Shown: piece by piece, positions 50,586 through 58,975 of the stretch
Layout: the number at the start of each line of letters is the position of its first letter
Numbering within the stretch: the stretch's first letter is position 1
Origin: Kalmanozyma brasiliensis GHG001
Lineage: Eukaryota; Basidiomycota; Ustilaginomycetes; Ustilaginales
NCBI RefSeq assembly: GCF_000497045.1
Contig: NW_015961952.1
Coordinates: 186,001 to 250,000 of the forward strand
Reading direction: 5' to 3'
Length of the DNA stretch: 64,000 nucleotides
The notes under the pieces: generated by a model
What the model was told of the DNA's origin: nothing
Database searches by the model: none
What the model saw: only the letters and a program-made list of their open reading frames with translations
Position numbers and translations under genes: made by a program

Positions 50586-53500
50586 ATGTCCTTCTTCCAC
50601 GATGGGCAGCCCTCTACGGGCGATTATGCCATCAACTCCTACCCTGCCCATGAACAGCCGTCTCACTTCGCTGCGTTCCCACCAGCCGGAGCTCCTGTGT
50701 ATCCCTTCGTGGATCCAACGACTCAATCGCAGATGTACGGCCGCCCATCCTACACCGACATGGCGCCTGCGTCCATGGGTGGCGGCATGGAGCACCCCGT
50801 CTGGCAAGCGCCTCAGGCTCCCAGGCTCACCGCAGCTGCTGCGCGAGCTGGCCGACAGCCCATGATGGGCTACGCCGCTGCTGGATATGCTCCCGCACAC
50901 GGTGCCAACCCTTGGTATGCCCCGTATCAACAGCCGCGAACCCATCAGCAACTCGAGCACCAGCTTTTGGTGCAACATCATCTTGCCAAGGTGCAAGAGA
51001 GGCAGAATGGTGCCTACCCGTACCAGCCTGCCTATGGCCCTGGTCCCGTCGCGTATCCTCAGCAGCAGCAGCCTGCTCAGTCGCGCTCTCAACATCACTA
51101 CCACCACCCTCAACATGCCTATCAAGCCGCCCCTGCCGCTAGCCAGAATGGCTACAGCGACAGGCAGCACCGCTATCACGACAACTGGGCATCGGCAAGC
51201 TCTCAACGCGAAGAGCGTGTTCCAAATGCGTCTCACGATTGGTCAGGCTGGCATCAAGGCTCGACTACCCATCGAGGCTCGGTTGGCTACCTTCCTCAGC
51301 CCGACCACACGTACTCGAGGGATCTTGCGCACGTCTCCCACCGCCACTCGGAAGACGCCGCTTCTCACGGCTCGGCAGCTTGGGGACTGCCCAGCCATGC
51401 CAGAGCTTCTCAAGCGCACGCCTGGAATCAGCCGCAGCATTACACTCAGCAGGCCTACGCCAACGATCGCCGCTCGCAGTCGGACTACCGCGATGTAGCT
51501 GCTTCGCATCGCTCACGCCACGATCACCATGACGAGCGTGCCCAGTTCACAAGATCGCAAGAGCGCTTGCACGATTATGCTGAGCATTCACAGCGACATG
51601 GTCACAGCCAGATGCGTTCTGGTCACCCCGACGCCTGGCGCCAACACGCTGAAGAGGCCCAAGCTCACTCCGAGGCGACGCACTGGCAAGCGCAGGTGGA
51701 GGAGCCTCGCGGCATGCAGACGGACACCGCTGCCCCTGTCGTCGACGAGCGCGAGCGTGAATCTGTCGATGAGGCTGCGGACCAAGCTCCTGCTCCCGCG
51801 CCGTGCTCGCCTGGCTCCCTCGAGAAGTCTGCTTTGCCCATTGCAGCGATTGGTGCTCAGCTCATCTGGAACGCGTGCGCCGCCCTCTTCGATCCCGAGC
51901 TCCTCATCGAAGCCCACGAGACGGCGGACGAGGCCATGGAGGAGGACTGCGACGATGCCATGTCACCCGCTGCGGCATCGATGCCCTCTTCCTCCTCCAC
52001 GCCATCGCTCAACACGCCCGACATTTCGCCCTGGGCCTCCACCGTGCTCGATCGTGCTGCGGTCGATTCGGCGAGTTCCGGCGACTGGAACGCCTTCCGA
52101 TCGCCCTTCGGTCCTGAGCGATTGCCGCAGATGCGTCCACAAGCCCACTCTTTCACCTTTGGCAGCGACCACACATCTTCGCAGCACGATCTGCATCGCA
52201 TGGCCGTCGGTGCCGAGCGAGCTCGATCTGCGATGACGCGAGACGTCTCGCCGAGCAAACGATCTCGCGAGGGCTCTGGTGACTCTGCGACCGCCGCAGG
52301 CCACAGCTCTGGCGCGAGCACAGCGAGCAGCTCCGAGCCAGGCACACCCGCCTCGCTGGCCCACAACAGCCCAGCGCTCAGCTCGACCGTGTCCGCACAC
52401 TCTGTCGAGACAGCGCGCAGTCCTCTGCGTGCTGGCCTGGGTATGTCGCTGGATGGCTCGCGATCCGAGTCTGCGATTCGCCCTCGACGCAGCTCTTCCA
52501 AGGTCTCGCCCAAGCTGCCGTCGTCCAAGTGGTCTGGACGAATCCGCGACAATGTGCTCGCGGTTCTCCGTCTCGTCTCGCCCGAGTGGCGCTGGAGCAA
52601 CAACGACCACCTCTTCGTTTCGCTTAGCGAGACGCTGCCCACCGCCACCGCCAAAGCGAGTCACAGTCCCAACCAGGGCCGATCCGGCGGTCGAGACTCT
52701 GTCACGAGCATTGTCACCTCGTACGCCAACGAGCCTAGTCCAGCCTTCAGGAGGTTTGTCCACCAGGTGCTCGCTCAGACTTTGCTTTCGCCTCCGGCGT
52801 TCCTCCTCGGCATTCTCAACGCGCTTCGGCTGCTTGTCATGTCGCAGCTGCCCGACGGATCGATCGACCCTGTTGTGCTCGAGCTGTTCGCTCAGCCCAC
52901 ATCTGCTGCGCCGTTCAAGCTGTTCACCCTCGGCATGATGATCGCCAACAAGCACCTCGACGACAACACGTTCCTCAACAAGACCTGGAACGAGGTCACG
53001 GGCATCCCGCTCGCCGAGCTCAACCAGACCGAGGCTTGGTTCTTGAAGAAGTGCAACTACGAAGTCACTGTCCCCGACGAGACGTGGATCGGCTTCCTGA
53101 ACCGCCTGCAGTCGTGGGAGGCGAAGCGTTCCAGTCGTGGTATGCACCGCGATCAGGACTCCTCCAAGCGACTGCTGCTCGTCCTCGACGAGGCCCTCAG
53201 CCACTTTGACGCGATCCCAGCTTTCCAGCTGGACGGTGATGCGATGCACGGGAATACTCGCTCCGAAGCGACGTCACCCATGGACATGTGGAGCAAGTCG
53301 TATCATCGCGCTAGCCCACTGGCCATGATGGACGACGAACAGCACTGCCGCTCGGCACCTGCCGTCGCCACGCTGCTCTCCCACGAGTCGAACGCAGGCC
53401 CGCAAAGGTCAGGTCATGCGTCGCGAGCGAGTCTTGCGATCGACAACCCGTCGGCGACACTGCTGCGCACTGGCTCCGACTTTGTCACGGCCAACGGCTC

Positions 53501-53648
53501 GTTCAAGGACATCAGCCCGCTGAGCGAATCTGGCAAGAGCCAGAGCGGCAACATGTCCGGTCCACTGATGCCTTCGGCGCTGCTGAATGGTCCACGTGGG
53601 TTGTTCCACCACAGCAGCATGTTCGGACCTCTGGCGACGTCGGGCTGA
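50586..53648 (+). CDS. Pho85-type cyclin, Clg1-like, 1020 aa
   Basis: The N-terminal ~640 residues are low-complexity (Gln, His, Tyr, Pro, Ala, Ser) and disordered. The cyclin box covers about residues 650-840. It includes 'RFVHQVLAQTLLSPPAFLLG', 'FKLFTLGMMIANKHLDDNTF' and 'TEAWFLKKCNYEVTVPDETW', which are typical of Pho80/Pcl-type cyclins. The closest layout I know is yeast Clg1, a Gln-rich cyclin partner of the Pho85 kinase; assignment within the Pcl group is inference. Pho85-class kinases link nutrient state to the cell cycle, glycogen and polarity. The C-terminal ~180 residues are Ser-rich. It is a single exon. The very long ATG-poor leader suggests translational control. Confidence 0.87.
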   Translation: MSFFHDGQPSTGDYAINSYPAHEQPSHFAAFPPAGAPVYPFVDPTTQSQMYGRPSYTDMAPASMGGGMEHPVWQAPQAPRLTAAAARAGRQPMMGYAAAGYAPAHGANPWYAPYQQPRTHQQLEHQLLVQHHLAKVQERQNGAYPYQPAYGPGPVAYPQQQQPAQSRSQHHYHHPQHAYQAAPAASQNGYSDRQHRYHDNWASASSQREERVPNASHDWSGWHQGSTTHRGSVGYLPQPDHTYSRDLAHVSHRHSEDAASHGSAAWGLPSHARASQAHAWNQPQHYTQQAYANDRRSQSDYRDVAASHRSRHDHHDERAQFTRSQERLHDYAEHSQRHGHSQMRSGHPDAWRQHAEEAQAHSEATHWQAQVEEPRGMQTDTAAPVVDERERESVDEAADQAPAPAPCSPGSLEKSALPIAAIGAQLIWNACAALFDPELLIEAHETADEAMEEDCDDAMSPAAASMPSSSSTPSLNTPDISPWASTVLDRAAVDSASSGDWNAFRSPFGPERLPQMRPQAHSFTFGSDHTSSQHDLHRMAVGAERARSAMTRDVSPSKRSREGSGDSATAAGHSSGASTASSSEPGTPASLAHNSPALSSTVSAHSVETARSPLRAGLGMSLDGSRSESAIRPRRSSSKVSPKLPSSKWSGRIRDNVLAVLRLVSPEWRWSNNDHLFVSLSETLPTATAKASHSPNQGRSGGRDSVTSIVTSYANEPSPAFRRFVHQVLAQTLLSPPAFLLGILNALRLLVMSQLPDGSIDPVVLELFAQPTSAAPFKLFTLGMMIANKHLDDNTFLNKTWNEVTGIPLAELNQTEAWFLKKCNYEVTVPDETWIGFLNRLQSWEAKRSSRGMHRDQDSSKRLLLVLDEALSHFDAIPAFQLDGDAMHGNTRSEATSPMDMWSKSYHRASPLAMMDDEQHCRSAPAVATLLSHESNAGPQRSGHASRASLAIDNPSATLLRTGSDFVTANGSFKDISPLSESGKSQSGNMSGPLMPSALLNGPRGLFHHSSMFGPLATSG

Positions 53649-54018
53649 TCGGAACCGGCCGGCGTCACCTTGGTTCCGACGATCGCACCCGGCTCGCGAT
53701 TCGCCTTCATACCCCTTTCTTTCCCTTGTAGATACATTTGGCTTCCACTTTGTCTCCTTTGCGGGCTGCCCTGTCGGCAGCACCCTTCTCGCGCTGCTCT
53801 GCCCCATCACACAAGCATACCAAAAAATCTGCATACATCAGACTACTGCCCATCGATTCTTCTCAGTTCTTCGTCATCTTCCTCATGGCGCGATCCGGCG
53901 CCACTCGCTTCAACCGCACCCCAATCTCAGTTTCATGGTCACGTTTCGCTCTAGAAACGTCTCACATCCTTTTGCACTTTGTGTGACTGTCTGCCATTTC
54001 TTTTCTGTGAGACAAGCA
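53649..54018. other. convergent 3' region, cyclin / Mrp51
   Basis: This 370-base region between two stop codons should hold both 3' UTRs. It is T-rich on the plus strand. No gene is seen. Confidence 0.4.
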
Positions 54019-55752
54019 TCAGTTCTTGTTCTGGGCGGCGCTGACGAGGGAATCGAGGTTATCGAGCATCTTTCTTGTCGAGTCGTGACCTGTCGATTGT
54101 CTCTTACCCGGCTGGAGCTGACCTGGTTGGCGACCGACCTTTCTCTGTTTCTGCAGTTCGTTTTTCCTCGCCGTCCCAGCATACAGCGCATTGAGTGCGC
54201 CCAATCCGGTCCTCTTCGGCTCGACGCCACCCAAGGCGCGCCTCACCGGTCGAGTCGGATCCTTGACCACCTCGCCGACATAACTCGCACTACCGATCGG
54301 TGCGATTTTCCCCACAGGCAAACCCTGCGCATCCTGCTTAACCAGTTCGAGGTTGGACCGGAGGTACCCGAGATCGTTGCGCGGGGCAAGCATGTCTTTG
54401 TGCATCCCCGAGGCGAGGGTAAGTGCCGAAGAGCGGTAGGCGTCTACGATGCGGAAGAGTGCACTTCCCCGCGTGGGTTCTTGACGACTCCAATCGATTG
54501 TAGGGGGTGCATTGGATCGCAACGGCGCATGGAGGTAGGAGACGTGTCCACCAAGAAGGACAGACCGTCCATCGGCAATCAGCAGCGACTTGCGCACGTT
54601 CCGATCGGAGCGGGAGGAGACTTCGTGCACCACTCGACCAGGCAACGGTTCGGCGAGCAGGGAGGTGTAGATCGGATCGGGTTGGGAGAATTGCAATCCG
54701 GCATGCGGGTGAAGTGTCGATGGTTGGGAGGATCCGGGTAGCTGATCGCTCGACGAGGCTGTCGTGAGTCGAATTGCGCGCTCTTCTAGCATCCGGAAGG
54801 CATCGCGCGTCGCATCCACATCTCGACTCTGCTCGAGCATGTCCAACTCGCCCTGGGAGAGCTTCTGCAGCTCCGCTTCCGGGTTGACTTCCGGCAGCTT
54901 CTTCGGAGCCTCACCGCGACGTTCGGCGTCCTCGTTAGCACGCACCGCTGCGGCATACGCCTTCTCCTGTCGCTTGCGGATCAACCCCAGCAACCGTCCT
55001 CGCTCTTTGGATCGGAAGAACGTACGCCAGTTCTTGCGACCAGAACGAATTCGTTCGACGAACCGATCGAATTGACGCTCGTCCAGCGCGTTGTAGTTGG
55101 TCATCATGCGCGGGCGGGTGGTGAATTTGTCTGCGTCGAACCCGAAGGCTCGACTCGTCGATTGGTCGCCCATAAAGTCGAGACTTTTGTACGTGGGATC
55201 GGCGGCACCGCGAGCGGCGTGATGGCGTTGCAGCGCGCGCCAACGATTGTTGTACACCCTCGCATCGCGATCGGCGGGAGTCTCGTTCGGGCTCGCTTTG
55301 ATCGGCCCGGGGATGTCGGTCGGGAAGTATCGCTCCGTTGACTTGAGGAAGGTTGTAGAGGGTCGAGGACCATGCGAACCAGGTTCGGTGTACGTATGAC
55401 CCCCGGATTCGGGTCGGGTGATGTGAAGTTTGGTGTCCGCTTCCGCAAAGCGTTTGACAAAGAGCGTTTCTTTCTCGCGCTCCTTCCAGGAGGTCTGGCC
55501 CTCGGGCGTGTCGAGCGAGGTGACTTCCACGAAGCGGAGAGCGCCGGGGTAGGCAGCGGAGCCGGAAGAGGAGCCGAAGATCGAGGTCGAGGAAGAGGGG
55601 AGAGCACGCTTCATGCCCCATTCCCCGCGAGCGGCGTAGGCGGGTGGAGAGGTGTACACCTGCGGGATGGAGGGGTCGAAGGAGGAGATGCGCGCATTGC
55701 GGAGGAGTTTGGAGAGCTGAGTGGGGGCCGAGGCGGCCTGGTTGGCTGCCAT
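54019..55752 (-). CDS. MRP51: mitochondrial small-subunit ribosomal protein, Mrp51-like (bS1m)
   Basis: A 577-residue protein that I assign to the Mrp51 family of the fungal mitoribosomal small subunit. Supporting features are the N terminus ('QLSKLLRNARISSFDPSIPQVYTSPP'-type start), the motif 'RGEWGMKRALP', and the following 'TSLDTPEGQTSWKERE', which are common to fungal Mrp51 proteins. Yeast Mrp51 (about 340 residues) acts in translation initiation on mitochondrial mRNAs. This protein is longer, with extra charged sequence in its second half. The ATG at 55752 is chosen because the protein then starts as in relatives; the upstream frame to 55938 is not family-like. It is divergent from pyr6, with 328 bases between starts. 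Confidence 0.82.
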   Translation of the reverse strand: MAANQAASAPTQLSKLLRNARISSFDPSIPQVYTSPPAYAARGEWGMKRALPSSSTSIFGSSSGSAAYPGALRFVEVTSLDTPEGQTSWKEREKETLFVKRFAEADTKLHITRPESGGHTYTEPGSHGPRPSTTFLKSTERYFPTDIPGPIKASPNETPADRDARVYNNRWRALQRHHAARGAADPTYKSLDFMGDQSTSRAFGFDADKFTTRPRMMTNYNALDERQFDRFVERIRSGRKNWRTFFRSKERGRLLGLIRKRQEKAYAAAVRANEDAERRGEAPKKLPEVNPEAELQKLSQGELDMLEQSRDVDATRDAFRMLEERAIRLTTASSSDQLPGSSQPSTLHPHAGLQFSQPDPIYTSLLAEPLPGRVVHEVSSRSDRNVRKSLLIADGRSVLLGGHVSYLHAPLRSNAPPTIDWSRQEPTRGSALFRIVDAYRSSALTLASGMHKDMLAPRNDLGYLRSNLELVKQDAQGLPVGKIAPIGSASYVGEVVKDPTRPVRRALGGVEPKRTGLGALNALYAGTARKNELQKQRKVGRQPGQLQPGKRQSTGHDSTRKMLDNLDSLVSAAQNKN

Positions 55753-56080
55753 GGCGATAATTGTGAGCTGGACAGAAGGATGTCCAGTTGATGCTGCTGT
55801 GCGGGTGCAGAGATGAAGGTGATGGTCTCGACGACGATGCGATGATGCTGATGGCATGGCCTTTTTTCTTCCAAAGCTACCCAGGCGAGGCTCTGAGCCC
55901 ATTTTCTTCCGCTTCACGTGAGCGGTGCGCAGTGACATTTTCTTTCCGTGCGATAAGAATTTTTCTTGCGAGTGTCACATTTTAGAGGTTCGCAATCATG
56001 AACACGCGACAAAGCTCTCGACCACCTCACCTTCCCTCTGTCGATCATCATCATCGGCCCTCAACATCACCGTCACAGCC
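55753..56080. promoter_or_regulatory. divergent promoter Mrp51 / pyr6
   Basis: 328 bases between the start codons of a mitoribosomal gene and the OMP decarboxylase gene. The pyr6 side is CA- and pyrimidine-rich near the start. No specific factor site could be assigned. Confidence 0.45.
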
Positions 56081-56935
56081 ATGTCGAGCATCACCCTCTC
56101 CACGTACGCCGAACGCGCGGCGCGTCAACCCAACCCGGCCGCCCGCGCACTCCTCGAATGCATGGCGCGCAAACAGACCAACCTCTCCGTCTCGGTCGAC
56201 GTCACCTCCAAACAGGACCTCCTCGACGTCTGCGATGCCGTCGGACCCAACGTCTGCCTCGTCAAGACGCACATCGACATCGTGTCCGACTTTGACCACG
56301 ATCTCGTCGCCCAGCTCACGGCGCTGAGCGAGAAGCACGACTTCTTGATCTTTGAAGACCGCAAGTTTGCGGATATCGGCAACACGGTTTCGCTGCAGTA
56401 CTCGGCGGGCGTGCACAAGATCGCGTCGTGGTCGCACATTACGAATGCACATCTGGTGCCTGGGCCAAGTGTCGTGGAGGGCCTGGCGAAGGTCGGGATG
56501 CCATTGGGGAGGGGACTGCTGTTGTTGGCAGAGATGAGCTCCAAGGGAGCCCTGACCAAGGGAGATTACACGAAGGCGTGTGTGGAGGAGGCAAAGAAGG
56601 ATACGACCAACTTTGTTTGTGGATTTATCGCGATGAGCAGGGTGGACGAGGTGGATGGGCCGAATACCGAGAGGGATTTGTTGATCTTGACCCCGGGCGT
56701 GGGGTTGGACGTCAAGGGGGATGCGTTGGGTCAGCAGTACCGCACACCGGATCAGGTGATTAATGAGAGTGGATGCGATGTCATCATCGTGGGAAGGGGA
56801 ATCTATGGACCGCTGATGACTGAGGAGGGCAAGAAGGACAAGAAGGCGGCCTTCGAGAAGGTCAGGGAGCAGGGCGAGAGGTATAAGAAGGCTGGGTGGG
56901 AGGCCTACTTGGCTCGTATCGGTCAGAAGGAGTAG
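56081..56935 (+). CDS. pyr6: orotidine 5'-phosphate decarboxylase
   Basis: A 284-residue enzyme for the last step of UMP synthesis, OMP to UMP. The catalytic signature [12 protein letters not shown] places the active-site D93, K95 and D98. '[11 protein letters not shown]' holds the substrate-binding Lys62, and 'IVGRGIYG' near the C terminus is the phosphate-binding Arg loop. The length and the internal '[20 protein letters not shown]' fit the fungal eukaryotic type. The ATG at 56081 gives the standard N terminus; the open frame upstream to 55925 is not family-like. It is called pyr6 in U. maydis and URA3 in yeast. It is a single exon, tandem with the endonuclease III gene 418 bases downstream. 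Confidence 0.98.
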   Translation: MSSITLSTYAERAARQPNPAARALLECMARKQTNLSVSVDVTSKQDLLDVCDAVGPNVCLVKTHIDIVSDFDHDLVAQLTALSEKHDFLIFEDRKFADIGNTVSLQYSAGVHKIASWSHITNAHLVPGPSVVEGLAKVGMPLGRGLLLLAEMSSKGALTKGDYTKACVEEAKKDTTNFVCGFIAMSRVDEVDGPNTERDLLILTPGVGLDVKGDALGQQYRTPDQVINESGCDVIIVGRGIYGPLMTEEGKKDKKAAFEKVREQGERYKKAGWEAYLARIGQKE

Positions 56936-57353
56936 AATATGAAGCACAATGCAATGGATGTCATCTTGGTACATTCCCTCTGCGTGCTGCGTCTTGAGAG
57001 CATCTTACGAGGATGACCCCCTCGGCGTTGTGCCAGAGCAAGCCGCCGGCGACAGAAAGCGCTTTGCAGCTGAAAAAAGAAAGCTGGAATTGTGGGCAGA
57101 GTCTCGCCCCGCACTCTACGCGGCTGCAGCTCGTGTCTGGAAAATTGGGCAGGCTAACAGCTGGTCTGAGCTTGGACCCTTGAGAAGAAACGTTGGTGGC
57201 GAATCAGGTCGTTCCTCCCCCGCACTTCTTCTTCTTCTTCTCTCGACCCACCACCATCCAACTTGCGCTCACAGTGACCACTCCCAGGCTTCGATTGGCA
57301 CCATCATTCGCATCTTTTCTCAACCCATCTCGCGCGCTGTCGCCTTCGGCACC
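56936..57353 (+). promoter_or_regulatory. pyr6 3' end and endonuclease III leader
   Basis: From 57016 to the start at 57354 the plus strand has no ATG, and a CTT-rich tract lies at about 57225-57244. This fits a transcript leader. The same frame as the endonuclease gene is open back to 56949, but the peptide does not look family-like. Confidence 0.45.
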
Positions 57354-58943
57354 ATGTCGGCCCGCTCGTCGTCCCGGCGAAAGCTCTTCGCACCTACGCC
57401 AATGGCACCTTCTACAATCGCTGCGGTCACCAAGGTCACGGCCAACGGCACGCACACTGACGGCAGCACTACCGGTGTTGAGGCAGATGCAGCGCTAGCA
57501 GCGGCCATCTCGGCCTCGGATGCACGTCAATCCTACTCGCTCCGTCGACGTGCGCCATCTGCATCCACCTCTACTGCTACCACCCCAACGAAAGCGACGC
57601 AGAAGCGAACCATGCGAACGTCGACTAAGCGTTCTCGCGCCCCTTCCGCCTCGACAGCCTCGGAAGCAGACTCAGATTCCGCGGCGGCATCCGACTTTTC
57701 CGACCCGGACACGGCCTCGGACGCCGACAGCGACGTCTTCACCGCCAGTCCCTCGCGCAAGTCGTCTCGATCCAAAACCGCTTCTACCTCTACCACACCC
57801 AAACGACCACGCAAGACCACCGCCGACGGCACAATCTCCACGCCCAAGCGGGCCAAATCCTCCTCTGCCTCACCCAAGAAACCCGCCGTCTCACCCTTCG
57901 ACATCTCCCCGCGAAAAACCGTCAAGAAGCCAATCAAAGTCAACCTCGAACCGCACGAGGCGCATCCGGCGCCGGCGCACTGGGAGACGGTCTACTCGCT
58001 GCTCGCCCGACAGCGCACCAAGATCGTTGCGCCGGTGGACACGATGGGGTGCGAAGAGAACGGGCGGGAGGACCGACGTGCGGATTCAGATCGTGCACCG
58101 GAGACGGTCGAGGAGGCGGGCAAGAGGGAGAGACTGGCCACACTGGTCTCGTTGATGCTATCCAGTCAGACCAAGGATCCGGTCACCGCAGAGGCGGTGT
58201 ACAATCTTCAGCGGACGTTGCCGAACGGCTTGTGTCTGCAAAGCCTGCTGGAGGCGGACGACGAGATGATTTCGGGCTGTATCGCTAAGGTTGGGTTTTG
58301 GAGGCGGAAGACCGGGTATCTCAAGTCTGCAGCACGGATATTGACGGACGACTTTGACGGTGATGTACCGCGGACGGTCGATGAGCTATGCAGCTTGCCC
58401 GGCGTAGGACCCAAGATGGCCTTCCTGGCGTTGAGCAGTATGGGCATCCAAATCGGCATTGGCGTCGACACGCACGTGCATCGGCTCACCAATCGGCTCG
58501 GGTGGCACACGACAAAGACCCCGGAGGAGACGCGGTTGAACCTTCAATCCTGGCTCCCGCACGAATTGCACGGCAAGATTAACCGGTTGCTCGTAGGATT
58601 CGGACAGGTCATCTGTGTACCCGTGGGACCGAGGTGCGATCTGTGCAGTGTAGGTGCCGCAGGGCTGTGCCCGAGTAAAAGGGAGGTCGACCAGAAGAGC
58701 GTCGAGAAGAGGGTCAAGGTGGAATTGCTCGATAGCGATGGGGAGATGGAGGTGCAGGATAACTGGGTCAAGGTCAAGCGCGAGGGTGAGGCCAAGGTTA
58801 AGGTCGAGGTGGAGCTGGAGGGACCTGAGGGGAGTGGGCGGATGGAGATCGGTGATCTGTTGCAGACCGACGACAAGGGACTGGTGAAGGTTGAACAGGA
58901 AGATGTGGATGCGGAACAGGTGGATCGCGCGCTCGAGTGGTAG
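57354..58943 (+). CDS. nth1: endonuclease III homologue (bifunctional DNA glycosylase/AP lyase)
   Basis: A 529-residue base-excision repair enzyme that removes oxidised pyrimidines and cuts the AP site. The first ~190 residues are Ser/Thr/Lys-rich and contain basic NLS-like runs. The start (MSARSSSRRKLFAP) could also serve as a weak mitochondrial signal. The catalytic fold follows: 'LVSLMLSSQTKD', the helix-hairpin-helix 'LPGVGPKMAFLAL' with catalytic Lys354, and 'GVDTHVHRLTNRLGW' with Asp372. The iron-sulfur cysteines are C421, C428, C431 and C439, so the last spacing is seven residues instead of the usual five. A Lys/Glu-rich tail of ~85 residues ends the protein. It is a single exon, converging with HBS1 (32 bases between stops). 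Confidence 0.95.
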   Translation: MSARSSSRRKLFAPTPMAPSTIAAVTKVTANGTHTDGSTTGVEADAALAAAISASDARQSYSLRRRAPSASTSTATTPTKATQKRTMRTSTKRSRAPSASTASEADSDSAAASDFSDPDTASDADSDVFTASPSRKSSRSKTASTSTTPKRPRKTTADGTISTPKRAKSSSASPKKPAVSPFDISPRKTVKKPIKVNLEPHEAHPAPAHWETVYSLLARQRTKIVAPVDTMGCEENGREDRRADSDRAPETVEEAGKRERLATLVSLMLSSQTKDPVTAEAVYNLQRTLPNGLCLQSLLEADDEMISGCIAKVGFWRRKTGYLKSAARILTDDFDGDVPRTVDELCSLPGVGPKMAFLALSSMGIQIGIGVDTHVHRLTNRLGWHTTKTPEETRLNLQSWLPHELHGKINRLLVGFGQVICVPVGPRCDLCSVGAAGLCPSKREVDQKSVEKRVKVELLDSDGEMEVQDNWVKVKREGEAKVKVEVELEGPEGSGRMEIGDLLQTDDKGLVKVEQEDVDAEQVDRALEW

Positions 58944-58975
58944 ACTTGCAATGCCATCGGATTTCTTCGTTGCTG

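Noticed and set aside
53587..54741. 384-codon plus-strand frame
   Set aside because: Antisense to Mrp51 and overlapping the cyclin 3' end; a shadow of the real coding strand.
56949..57353. 135-codon in-frame N-terminal extension of endonuclease III
   Set aside because: It begins 14 bases after the pyr6 stop, includes a pyrimidine-rich leader tract read as poly-Leu, and has no family-like sequence; its openness is probably chance.
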